Below, piece by piece: positions 36,501 to 48,500 of a stretch of 50,082 nt of DNA (positions within the stretch are counted from its first letter, which is position 1; the number at the start of each line of letters is the position of its first letter). The notes beneath the pieces are model-generated. The model was not told where the DNA came from. It worked only from the letters and a program-made list of their open reading frames with translations, and did not search any database. The DNA is taken from the NCBI RefSeq assembly GCF_000003815.2, contig NC_049990.1, positions 17,886,828-17,936,909 on the forward strand, written 5' to 3'. The position numbers and the translations under genes are program-made. This stretch comes from Branchiostoma floridae (Eukaryota > Chordata > Leptocardii > Amphioxiformes > Branchiostomatidae).

Positions 36501-39500
36501 GCCTGACTCACATAGATGACCAGGGCATAAACATGTATTTTTTTCGTTGGCTGGCTTTCTTGGAACTCTGATAATAGTAATAGAGCTAATAGAAAATATT
36601 AAAACTGGACATGTGCGGCAAAGCTACATTATGTACTGCAGCTAGGCTCTGTGAGTTGTTATCACTAGTTTTTTAGTGCAATCCGGCCACTGTCTATGGT
36701 TTGTCTCTTTCTATATACAAATGTATTATAATTTTTACATGACATCAGGGCTCTTGCCAGCTCGACATTTTTTTCCGTCAGCCAATTCCCATTGTCGCAA
36801 AAACACTATTCCAGGAGTTAGAGAGACTGAACTGAGGCCTTGAAAAACGGGTTTTAATGAGATTATCGTATGCGAAAGGGCGCCGACACACATTGTCAAT
36901 AATCATAACAATAGCAAAACAAACAGTGTGGCTTCTACGGCCATGGACGGCGTCCCCAAGCAGCCCTAGCTTCCACCAAGGAGCTTTCATCAGATTTTTG
37001 TCCGTCAAAGTTGACGGATTGGTTTTAAACATTTTTCCGTCACACGCAGCAATTGACGGAAAAACGGACGCCGGCTAGAGACCTGCATGACATTGTGTGT
37101 ACATGACTTGTACTCAAGCAACCGGATAAGATTTAGAAACAGTCAGACACTTCAGACAGACAGGGACCAGATGTGAATTTCCTGCAAGTCTTCCATACAA
37201 ATTCAACAAAGTTAACAAAGTTCACCACTGGTTTCTAGGAAGCTTGGCCACCTGTTTTCCAACGCTTCCTTAGAGCAAGTCTTGTTCTAGATTGTACATC
37301 AATAACAAAAATAAAGGGCTTCGTTTTACTGTGGCTATTGACTACAGGATACAATCACCAACAGATTTCTGAGAAACCTACAGGATGAAGCTTTGATTCT
37401 CTGCAATTAATTGACCCCTCAAGGAAAATTACCCCTTGTATGTTGAGAACCCTTGATATTTGGGTACAGTATGTTATGTAGTACATACTACATTGTAACC
37501 TCCCTATGGGCCTATGCATAAGATGTGTTGAATCAGTGAAATCGGCCTGCAGGCTGCTTTTCATTGACGTCATGAATAATAAGGAGCCAGCATCAAAACT
37601 AAGACCATTCTACTAGCATTGCACCCCACAGACTGTGTCATACTTTGAATTAGATGTACCTAACTTCATTTTTGGATTATGCTCTTGTATGCAATTTCAA
37701 TGCTTTGTACAGTGATTACCTTCTTTAAACAGGACACTGAAGAAATTAATTGTCCTGTCCAAACGTTGCCTCTCTTATGCAAGGTAACAGTGACTGTTAC
37801 TAGTAAATATAAAAAACAAGTTGGAAACGGTCAGACATTTCAGGTAGAATCCACCACCTCTTGTAAGTGTCACTGAGCAAGATACATGTGTATGTATAAC
37901 TGATGCTTGAGTAACTGAATAACTGTTCTGTACTGTACTGTACTGTACATATCTTTTTACCTGGATGCTTGAGTGACTGTTGTATACAATATAATCTTTA
38001 ACAGGATCTTCATAAACTCATCCCTCACTTAACTCTTACAATGGTACAATCCAAAGAAACATTGACTTTAAAGGGCCTGACTCGCATGTATGACCAGGAG
38101 ATAAGCATGTTTTTTTCTTTGGCTAGCTTTCTTGGAACTCTGATAATAGTAATATAATAGAGCTAATAGGAAATATTAAAACTGGACATGCATGCACTGC
38201 AGCTGGGCTCTGAATGAATTTCTACCACTAGCTTTTCAGTGCACTATCTATGGCTTATACTGCTGGTGGGCCCCCGACACAGTAGGTGTAATATGTTGAC
38301 GACAGAATTCACTATAATTTTTATTTCTTTTTATCTAATATTTACTTCTTTATTTTAGTCTATATTTCAACTATGATTGTTAGTACTAGAAAGTAATACT
38401 ACATGTATTTTGGTGACAGCCTGACTCTTGTTCTTTACTGTTGCCATCTGCAGCCCAGCAGGGAGAATATGGACCAGTTTAACGGGATGCACAACTGGTA
38501 CACCTGCAGCCACGCCCGCCCCACCTACTGTAACGTGTGCAGAGAGGCTCTGTCTGGTGTCATGTCCACTGGACTGTCCTGCGAAGGTAAGAACAGCAAG
38601 TTCCTTAGCATGAAAGTTCATCTGGGTTGGTAAATGACATATGGTAAACTTAACTTAACCAACACCAAATTGATTGGGACTTACCCCAAATTTTCAGCCG
38701 ACTCTGTCAGCCTTGTTTACGGAATGGTTACGTAGCTTCCGGACGTGACGTGACATTGGGTTATCTGACATTTAAGACCCTCTGCTACAGTCGCGTGTCT
38801 CTGACGGCACATCCTGAAGCTACAGTAGACAGGTCCATTCCGGAGTCAGCTGAAAATTTGGCGCAAGTCCCAATCAATGTGGTGTTGGTTAGGCAAAGTT
38901 TAGTTGATCCATAACAGCAAGTTACATTACATTTAAACATATTGGCTTTAAAGTTTAATATATAGTTCGCTCTTATCAGCAACATAGCTCTGTTATACTG
39001 TGGCTATTGACTGTAGGATACTATCACTGACAGATTTCTGAGAAAACTACAGGAAGAAGCTTTTGATTCTCTGCAAATGGACCCCTCTAGGAAATTGCCC
39101 CCTGTATACAGTGAGAAACCCTTGATATTTATGTAGAGTATGTCATGTCATGTAGGTCCTTATCGACTCCTGATGGACGAACAACATGTTATGTACATAG
39201 TACATTGTAGCCTCCCTATGGACCTATGCATGGGATGAATTGATCACTGAAATCGGTCTGCAGGCCGCTTTTCATTGAGGTCATGAATAAGGAGCCAGCA
39301 TCAAGACAACACCATTCTAATAGCATTTACTGTACATGTACCTAACAATATTTTTTTTGTATTATGCATTTGAATGCGATTGCAATGCCATTGTGATAGC
39401 CTTAAACAGGACACTGAAAAATTTTAAAAAATGTATTTCATGCCTAAACTTTATCACCCCTCTCACTTGCACAAAGTAACAGTTAGTAATACAACTGGAT

Positions 39501-42500
39501 ACATGTTGGTAGATGTTGGAAATGGTCAGACATTTCAGGTAGCATATACTAACAAAAACGAAACATGCATTTAACACATTAGACAATGTTTTTCTGTGCT
39601 TAAAGCCAATACAGCGAACCAGGAAAATGAAACGGTATGTGCAGGTGGAATCAAGGCACCGTACTTAATACACCACACAGGTGTCATCACTGGTCGCTAC
39701 GAAGCCAAAACAGCGAACCAGGAAATTAAAACAGTACGTGCAGGTGGAATCAAGGCACCGTACTTAATACACCACACAGGTGTCATCACTGGTCGCTACG
39801 AAGCCAAAACAGCGAACCAGGAAATTAAAACAGTACGTGCAGGTAGAATCAAGGCACCGTACTTAATACACCACACAGGTGTCATCACCGGTCGCTACGA
39901 AGCCAAAACAACGAACCAGGAAATTAAAACAGTACGTGCAGGTAGAATCAAGGCACCGTACTTAATACACCACACAGGTGTCATCACTGGTCGCTACAAA
40001 GCCAAAACAGCGAACCAGGAAATTAAAACAGTACGTGCAGGTAGAATCAAGGCACCGTACTTAATACACCACACAGGTGTCATCACTGGTCGCTACAAAG
40101 CCAAAACAACGAACCAGGAAATTAAAACAGTATGTGCAGGTAGAATCAAGGCACCGTACTTAATACACCACACAGGTGTCATCACTGGTCGCTACAAAGC
40201 CAAAACAGCGAACCAGGAAAAATAAAACGGTACGTGCAGGTTGAATCAAAGTATCGTAATAAATACATACACATGTGGGACACTAATCGCTAACAGCTGT
40301 CCAGCTAGGAGAGTGTAAGGGGGGTGGGGGGTGGCAGTAAAAGTATTGGGAAATTACAGACAACACGTGTCAAATCTGGTCGCTATGAAGCCGAATCGGC
40401 GGACCTGGGAACGTAGGATCAGAACAGGGCAGGTAAGATCAAACCATTATAAGAATATAAGTGTAACAGCTGACGAGCTGCAATTGTGAGTGTCGGAGTG
40501 GGTTGGGAGGGAATTTGTGTATTTTCCGTAACAATGTGGAGCAGCGGCCGGTCACACGTCCGAGTGCCACGAGTTTACTGACGGACTGGGGGAATTAACA
40601 GCACGTGGCCCACCCGTGGGGTGGTAGACAGGGAACTTTGTTGCCATGGTAACTGTCGCGACACGATGGGAACAGCTTGCCCATCGTTCTACTCCAAAAA
40701 CCCTTCTTTGCAGGGCAAATAGGTTTTTGTTTCCAAACTCTGTGAGCTATCTGAGCTGTAACGACGGAGTAGATGAACCACAGAGACAATGCGTTTGGCG
40801 AGAAATACAACCTTTTATTCTGGCGCTTCAAAACAACAGAAACAACACATGGGAGGCATGGGGACGAGACCAGAAATGCCTGCCGAGCTGTACATGAGTC
40901 ATATAACACCAACCCGGCCAAATGCACGCTTAACTGCGTGCGGACACCCAACTCGCGTGGGAAACTAGGTTGTCGTGAACGCGTGCAGTTTACGAAATCA
41001 AACTCGCCAAACGGGCACTAACTGTGCCCAAGGATAAAAGTTTTTTAAACAAAGAATAGCATGTCAAACAATATACATTTCAAAACAGTGTGACAAAGTA
41101 AGGCTTGTTAGAATAGCATGACAAAATAAGCCATAGAGAGTAGCACGGCAAACTAATCCCTGAAGCCTTCGGTACGACGCCGGTCGGGGAAAGTTAAATA
41201 TGTTTTAGCTGAGCATCTATGGCCCCCCTTATACTCCTGTAGTATTGAAGGTTACCTATTTCAGATAGGTGTAGGCCGTCTGGGGCGAAATAGTGTGGGG
41301 TACATCTCCACAATTTTCTGTGGGACCATACAGTGACCTTTGGGAACCCTCTAACCAGTTCTTTCAATATATCTATAAAGGGTTGGAGGCGACACAAGAA
41401 GTCGGGCAAGTTAGGAGGATTGTCCAGTCGCCGTATAGGCTCCCCTAAGATGACCGCTTTTACCGCAGGTATTTCCTGGAGGGAAAATGCGAGACTGGCA
41501 AGGTTCCGCGCGATAACAACTGGAGATAGAACAGGATTTGAGAGGTCGACAACTCCGAGCTCTACATATACGATGTCAGACGGGAAGGCCCGAATATAGG
41601 GCAATACACGGGATCTATATCGGGGGATATTACATCCAGGTAAGCCGTAAAAGTCCACGCAGGCCCTGGACAACCAGAAATCCTGTTCAACCGCGCGGCC
41701 TGATTACGTTCTTGTTCTTGCCTTTACAAAGGTCTCTAGCCGTTTGACAAAAGAATGGCCCGATATAATGACGGACCGTATCCCGTCGTCCATATTTTGC
41801 AGATCGGAAAATGGAAGATTACCGGCAGTTAATGAAGGGATAACCCGCAAAACCGGGAGACAACAACGAGAGTATCACACTCACCGCAAGAATAGCAGGC
41901 AAACAGGGTCCCCAGAAGTCCTTGATTCCGGTTCCGTCAGGAAAGGGTCCAGGAATGCAGTTCGTAATCCGTATGTGGATTAAGCCAGTAGCGGGCAAAC
42001 AGGGTCCCTAGAAGTCCTTGATTCCGATTCCGGCAGGAAAGGGTCCAGAAATGCAGATCGTAATCTGTATGTTTTAAGCCAAGGTCCCGGTGAACAAGTC
42101 CGTTTTGTGTGAAGCAAGAAATAGGAAGGTCCTGAATGTCCGAACCGATCGATTCGCGTCCGGCAGGCGAGTCCGTTTTGCCCAACGCAAGCGAAGAATG
42201 TCTTGAACAATTCACGTCCAGCAAACAAGTCCGTTAATCCCGACACACAAGATAAGAACGCAAAATTCGCGTATTTTCGGTAACAATGTGGAGCAGCGGC
42301 CGGTCACACGTCCGAGTGCCACGAGTTTACTGGCGGACTGGGGAATTAACAGCACGTGGGCCACCCGTGGGGTGGTAGACAGGGAACTTTGTTGCCATGG
42401 TAACTGTCGCGACATGATGGGAACAGCTTGCCCATCGTTCTACTCCAAAAACCCTTCTATCACCCCTCTCACTTGCACAAAGTAACAGTTAGTAATACAA

Positions 42501-45500
42501 CTGGATACATGTTGGTAGATGTTGGAAATGGTCAGACATTTCAGGTAGCATATACTAACAAAAACGAAACATGCATTTAACACATTAGACAATGTTTTTC
42601 TGTGCTTAAAGAAAAAACTTTGCCAGAAAAAGTTACTAGACAGTAACAGTTTTAAACGTAGAAGTTAATATTTTATCTTGAAAATCAGATGGGTGTATTT
42701 TCTCTATCCCTGAAGTGTGCAAGTTCAAAGCTCATAAGCGGTGTGCAACGCGAGCACCTAACGCCTGCAAGTGGACCGCCCTGTCTTCTATAGGCCAAGA
42801 CACCATCGAGGATGATGAGGGGGTAAGTTTGAACATCTTACCTTGAATTTTTTATATACACTTTAAACAAAAGGTTTCAACTATGTCTCAAAATGAATGT
42901 GTCTTATGCACCTCACACAGTTGATGAGCTATGACCAATATACTTGTTGATAGCCTGAAAGTCATGCAAATTTTTGTCATTGAATGAGGCTCATTGACCT
43001 GTAAATGTTGATCGATCAGTTAAGATGTCATCTAACCTACAGTGTCTGGGGGAACACAACGTGTATCGCTCACAATGATTTTATTTAAACCTTGCAGACT
43101 TGTTGAGCAATTGATTTTTTGCTGTGTTACACAGACTTAAAGGCAATTTAAGTGGATAAGAATTGGAGATTTACTTCCAAACAAATGTTAGATTTTCATC
43201 CAGTTTTTATATAATACTCCACTTGGCTGTATTTTAGATCCACATGCCTCATCAGTGGTTGGAGGGGAACCTACCAGTCAGTGCCAAGTGTAGTGTGTGT
43301 GACCACACCTGTGGGAGTGTGCTCAGGCTACAGGACTGGAAATGTCTGTGGTGTAGAGCTATGGTGAGTAGTAATGTAGTGTGTGTGACCACACCTGTGG
43401 GAGTGTGCTCAGGCTACAGGACTGGAAATGTCTGTGGTGTAGAGCTATGGTGAGTAGTAATTCCCAAGTGTAGTGTGTGTGACCACACCTGTGGGAGTGT
43501 GCTCAGGCTACAGGACTGGAAATGTCTGTGGTGTAGAGCTATGGTGAGTAGTAATTCCCAAGTGTAGTGTGTGTGACCACACCTGTGGGAGTGTGCTCAG
43601 GCTACAGGACTGGAAATGTCTGTGGTGTAGAGCTATGGTGAGTAGTAATTCCCAAGTGTAGTGTGTGTGACCACACCTGTGGAAGTGTGCTCAGGCTACA
43701 GGACTGGAAATGTCTGTGGTGTAGAGCTATGGTGAGTAGTAATTCCCAAGTGTAGTGTGTGTGACCACACCTGTGGAAGTGTGCTCAGGCTACAGGACTG
43801 GAAATGTCTGTGGTGTAGAGCTATGGTGAGTAGTAATTCCCAAGTGTAGTGTGTGTGACCACACCTGTGGGAGTGTGCTCAGGCTACAGGACTGGAAATG
43901 TCTGTGGTGTAGAGCTATGGTGAGTAGTAATGTAGTGTGTGTGACCACACCTGTGGAAGTGTGCTCAGGCTACAGGACTGGAAATGTCTGTGGTGTAGAG
44001 CTATGGTGAGTAGTAATTCCCAAGTGTAGTGTGTGTGACCACACCTGTGGGAGTGTGCTCAGGCTACAGGACTGGAAATGTCTGTGGTGTAGAGCTATGG
44101 TGAGTAGTAATGTAGTGTGTGTGACCACACCTGTGGAAGTGTGCTCAGGCTACAGGACTGGAAATGTCTGTGGTGTAGAGCTATGGTGAGTGGTAATTCC
44201 CAAGTGTAGTGTGTGTGACCACACCTGTGGGAGTGTGCTCAGGCTACAGGACTGGAAATGTCTGTGGTGTAGAGCTATATACAAATGTATGGTGAGTAGT
44301 AATGGACCTGGACCATTTGGTACTCTACTGGCACATGGACATTTAGTATTTTGTACTTGCACCTAAAAGGTTAAAGAAGGCAAATTTGAATACGATTTTT
44401 GTGGTATTTTACCAGTACATCTTAACCTGTTTGCAGCTAGAGTGTTTGTGATTATGTTGGTAAGCCTAAAGTACACATGACACTTGCCAGATAACTGCAA
44501 ATCAGATCTGCCATCTAGCTGCCAACAGAAAGGCTTGGAAGAAACTTACAGTCACCTGCGCTGCAGCCGACCGAATGATGATGCTGATGATGCTGATGAT
44601 ACATATGCATGACCCTGTTGATTTACTTCTTTCTTTTCTCCCTAGGTCCATACAACATGTAAGGAAATTTTCCCCAGAAAATGCCCCCTGGGAGACTGCC
44701 GACTGTCCATCGTCCCCCCCACCGCCCTCAACAGCATCGACTCTGATGGATTCTGGGTAGCCACGCGGCCGACGTCCAGCAACCCCCTGCTGGTCTTCGT
44801 GAACTCCAAGAGCGGAGACAATCAGGGCGTGAAGTTTCTCCGGAGGTTCAAGCAGCTTCTCAACCCTGCTCAGGTGTTTGATCTGATGAATGGAGGACCA
44901 CACTTAGGGTGAGGAAGCAGTTGTTTTGGTGGTCTAGGAGTGGTGGTGTCGTGTGGCGCTGAGCAGGGTGTTCGGTTCAAGTGTTTGATAAGGTATATCA
45001 GACCTGCGAGGAACTGGAACTAATGGTGATGCCGAATACACTTTGTTGTATTTTATTTATGTCAAACCCACCCAAGAAAACGTAATGTTTCAATTAAAAC
45101 CAAAACTTGAGGAAACTTTGGGTCCTCAAAAAAAATTGCAAAAACAGCAATTCCAATGTCCGTTTTAGATTTCTGGTATTTGAAGTTTCTACAGTGGTGC
45201 AATTGGCACTCTTTGAATTTTTCTATAAAGAAAGCCTGTGTGATATCGGTATAACCCATGTGATATCCTTAATAATTATAACAATTGTATCAAGTCTACT
45301 AGGTACAGTCAAAACTGCTCAAGAAGGTCATTCAGGGGACCTGATTTAATCTTTATGTGGACATGTGCCCACATAGAGGTCGTAGAGGTAGACTGGATTC
45401 TTAAGGGAAAGTGGTTACATTGACCTGTCACTAGATTGTCCTGATGTAGAGGTGGTCACTTGTGCAGGTTTTACTGTAGTTTTCGTCCAATTCAAAGGCT

Positions 45501-48500
45501 GTTACCCATGATTTGTTGCAGGTTGCGGTTGTTCCAAAGATTTGACTTGTTCCGGATCCTGGTGTGTGGAGGAGACGGCAGCGTTGGCTGGGTCTTATCA
45601 GAGATCGACAAGCTTAACCTGCATAAACAGGTACAGAAAAATGTTGTACGAATTATGAATGATATAACAACTTAGTAGAATGTATGCACAGTTAGCAAAC
45701 TGGATGTGTTAGCTTTCTTGATACTTTTATGGTTGGTATCAACAACTTATGGTTGGTAGCATCAATTATGCTTAGAAGTTTCATTGTTGGTGTCCATATC
45801 AGATCAGCCTCTGTCAGTTGTATCTGATGGGGGTGATGATTTCTTGCATGTTGTACATACCTAGAGCCAAACAAAAGAGTTTGGGATACTTTGTGTAGGG
45901 CAGGGTGGGAGATAAGAGAAGAATGAGAGGCAGCTCTTAACAGTTGGCCTCTATATTCAATTTGATTGATCTTATAGGGTAGTCCCTTCAGTCTAGAAGA
46001 CTGATTTCCAAGGGAGCCCTGACACATGTTCGCACATGTTTACACGGCGGGGTTATATCGCTGGTAAATCACCGTGTGGCTGATACGGTATGGAGGTTCG
46101 CCAGGCCTCCATCCGGGTGATTTGAAGTGAATCACCAACTCCAGACAGAAGGGTTTGTTCCATCTCACACCGCACCATCGCACGTGTGGGGGTTCTTTAA
46201 CGTGCATGGGGTGTGACTCTCCCCATACACGGGACCTCCATTTAACGTCCTATTCGAGGGACGGCCCTAGCCGAAGCTAGGTACTCATTTTTAACCTGAG
46301 TATAGTGAGGAAATCCGTGTAAAGTGCCTTTCCCAAGGGCACAAGATCGGTGATATGCAGTCGGATTCGAACCCGCCACCTCTCGGTCACGAGGAGCAAA
46401 TCCTGCCGCTGCGCCAGACGATCTCACGTCACGATTATACCTCGCAACATTGTTGATTTTCTATGCTGTCTGTTTCCTTAATGACAATTTATTGTACATA
46501 TAACACTGAATGCATGCAAATTTCATTATTATTAAAATTGTATTTTTCCCTATCCAGTGCCAAATGGGTGTTCTGCCCCTGGGGACAGGGAATGACCTAG
46601 CCCGGGTGTTGGGGTGGGGAGCGGCGTGTGATGATGACACGCAGCTGCCCTCCATCCTCTGGCAGCTGGAGAGAGCCACCTGCAAGATGCTAGACAGGTG
46701 ATAACTGTATAAACATGTGTATATGCCACCTGCTCGAGGAGTTCATTGCAACACACATTACTGAACAATCAAAGAAAGTATTGTGCAAAGCAACTTGCTT
46801 TTTATGGTATTTTCTTTTATTATTAAGAAAAACGTGCTGCCATATCATGCAATGTTAGTTTTGGCCTTTTACAAACAAAGACACCACAAAATATAAAATT
46901 TGATATGTGTATATGACTTAATGATGAATTAAATTTGAAGTTAAAAAAGATTCTTAGCCATTTAGTATATTGGTATCTCTGATTAGTATACACTTTTTAC
47001 TTCAATCCCAACACAATGACTCGCATGTACGTTTCTTGTATGATAAATTTTGTTACTTGCATGTTTGATTTTGTTGCTCAGAATATTCTCCAATCACAAC
47101 ATTCTCTTCTATCTTATTATTATTATCATTATTGATGCATAGCAGCTGCAGACATTGTTCTCTAGTGAGTGAGTAAAAAGGTTTTCATACAAGGCTGTTA
47201 CCATGGTGACCATGTATTTTCGTCCCACAGATGGAGCATTATGACCTGTGAAACCAAAGTCCCAGGCGCTGCTGACCCCACAGCTTCTGCACAGCAGGGA
47301 GAACAGGTAAGAAACAAGCCATGGATCTAAGGGCATACACTGTACCTGTGTCTACATGTGCTTGAAGTGCAGTTGAATATCATAACCTTCTGTATGATAA
47401 ATATACTGCAGAAATACCATCACCAAGTGTTACAGTTGGAATGTATATTAAGAATCATCACTTTAGAATTTGTTCCTGCTAAAGAATATCATGGTGACAA
47501 TGCAAGGGAGAGGGGGGGGGGGGGGGTAGTGTGAAACTTTGACAAATCACAGATGAAGACTTTTGTCTGTTTGATTAGTAGTCAATCTGAATTCCCACTT
47601 TTATCAGAACCTGCTCCCAAGGGTAAGAGGGCACATGCTGAAAGTTTAACTTAGAAGTTAGTGGGTGCAGCGCCCCTGCAAAACGCCTTGAATTGACAAT
47701 ATCAGTGTTGTTACTGAGCCTGTGTCCATGTATGATGTAGGATGAAATGACAGCATATGAGCTCCAGGACTCTGTGGCAACCCACCTCAGCAGGATACTT
47801 CAGTCTGACCAACACTCAGAGGTCATTCAGTCTGCAAGGTATGCCAACTATTGATTGTAACTTTGACCCAGGTATGTTTCCAGGAACAGTCTCTCTTTCA
47901 AATTTGCTTGTAGGGATAACTTCAGGGCATGAGATTAATGAAAGAGTATTTTGTGAGCTTAAAATCAACAGAATTTGATAAAGAAAATCAACAACATTAG
48001 CTCCCAATTAAAATGTGTACATGGGACAGAAAAAAATCTAAAGCTGGAGACAGTGAGCCCTTCTTGAAACTGATACATATAATCATATATATCAATAACA
48101 ATATGAATGTATGGTATACATGTAGGTTTAAATTATTCTGACGCTCCTTACACTATTAGTCAGATCAACATTACATCATCTGGCACAGTTGCTTTTAATT
48201 TGCACACGGTTTTGTGAAGTTGTGTTTTACGAACTTAAAAATTTACAATGTTTTGTTTTCTTTCAGAGTACTGTGTGAAACAGTTAAGCATTTTGTTACC
48301 AAAGTAGGAACTGCTTACAACACTGAAGAGGAGAGGGCACAAAGTGACAAGGACTCTATAACTCACAAGGTGAGAACTGGAGACTGGAAAAAAATCTTCA
48401 GAATCTAAGAAATCATCATTTGATGTTCTTGAAATGGGTACTCTATAACCAGTACGTTTTCTTGAACTCCTAGCATAATTAGAATGTAAATTTTACAGTA

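Larger units (their letters stand above)
36425..39560 (+). repeat. ~1.6-kb tandem segmental duplication around exon 5
   Basis: 36425-36710 matches 38010-38260 (AAAGAAACATTGACTTTAA, TTTCTTGGAACTCTGATAAT, AAAATATTAAAACTGGACAT). 37305-37910 matches 38993-39560 (TGTGGCTATTGACT, CAGATTTCTGAGAAA, CTCCCTATGG-CCTATGCAT, GGAGCCAGCATCAA). The offset grows from 1.59 to 1.69 kb because different elements were inserted in each copy. Exon 5 lies only in the second copy. Confidence 0.88.
39606..42458 (-). mobile_element. Inserted element with minisatellite, direct repeats and SGNH-hydrolase remnant (Ngaro/DIRS-like candidate)
   Basis: This block interrupts intron 5 between two copies of a 154-bp host segment. 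From left to right it has a 99-bp tandem repeat (39604-40445), a 189-bp direct repeat (40519-40707), a 1.5-kb interior with a minus-strand SGNH-hydrolase frame, short tandem duplications (41895-42079), and the second direct repeat (42271-42458). It is GC-richer than the host introns. SGNH/esterase frames are known as accessory genes in Ngaro-type tyrosine-recombinase retroelements and in ORF1 of CR1-type LINEs. No reverse transcriptase, recombinase or RNase H is present, so it is a non-autonomous or deleted copy and the class is inference. Confidence 0.62.

Noticed and set aside
39596-40225. 209-codon open frame as a repetitive protein gene
   Set aside because: The frame is a by-product of a 99-bp tandem repeat. 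There is no start context, splice signal, domain or continuation beyond the array.
39606-42458. PAT/DIRS split direct repeats in the classical A1-B1A2-B2 order
   Set aside because: The order seen is A, B, B', A' with A being host intron, which does not fit the split-repeat pattern; only the SGNH frame hints at that group.
43289-44280. Eleven true C1 exons (a multi-finger protein)
   Set aside because: Separating stretches are 11-19 nt with no room for introns, and reading through shifts frame and stops at 43453.
44502-44903. 133-codon minus-strand frame opposite exon 8
   Set aside because: It is the shadow of the conserved coding exon 8 on the plus strand.
46360-46430. Functional tRNA gene on the minus strand
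   Set aside because: Box A and B are very good, but the CCCTTGGGAAAGGCACTTTA body follows directly and stems do not close; it is a SINE head.
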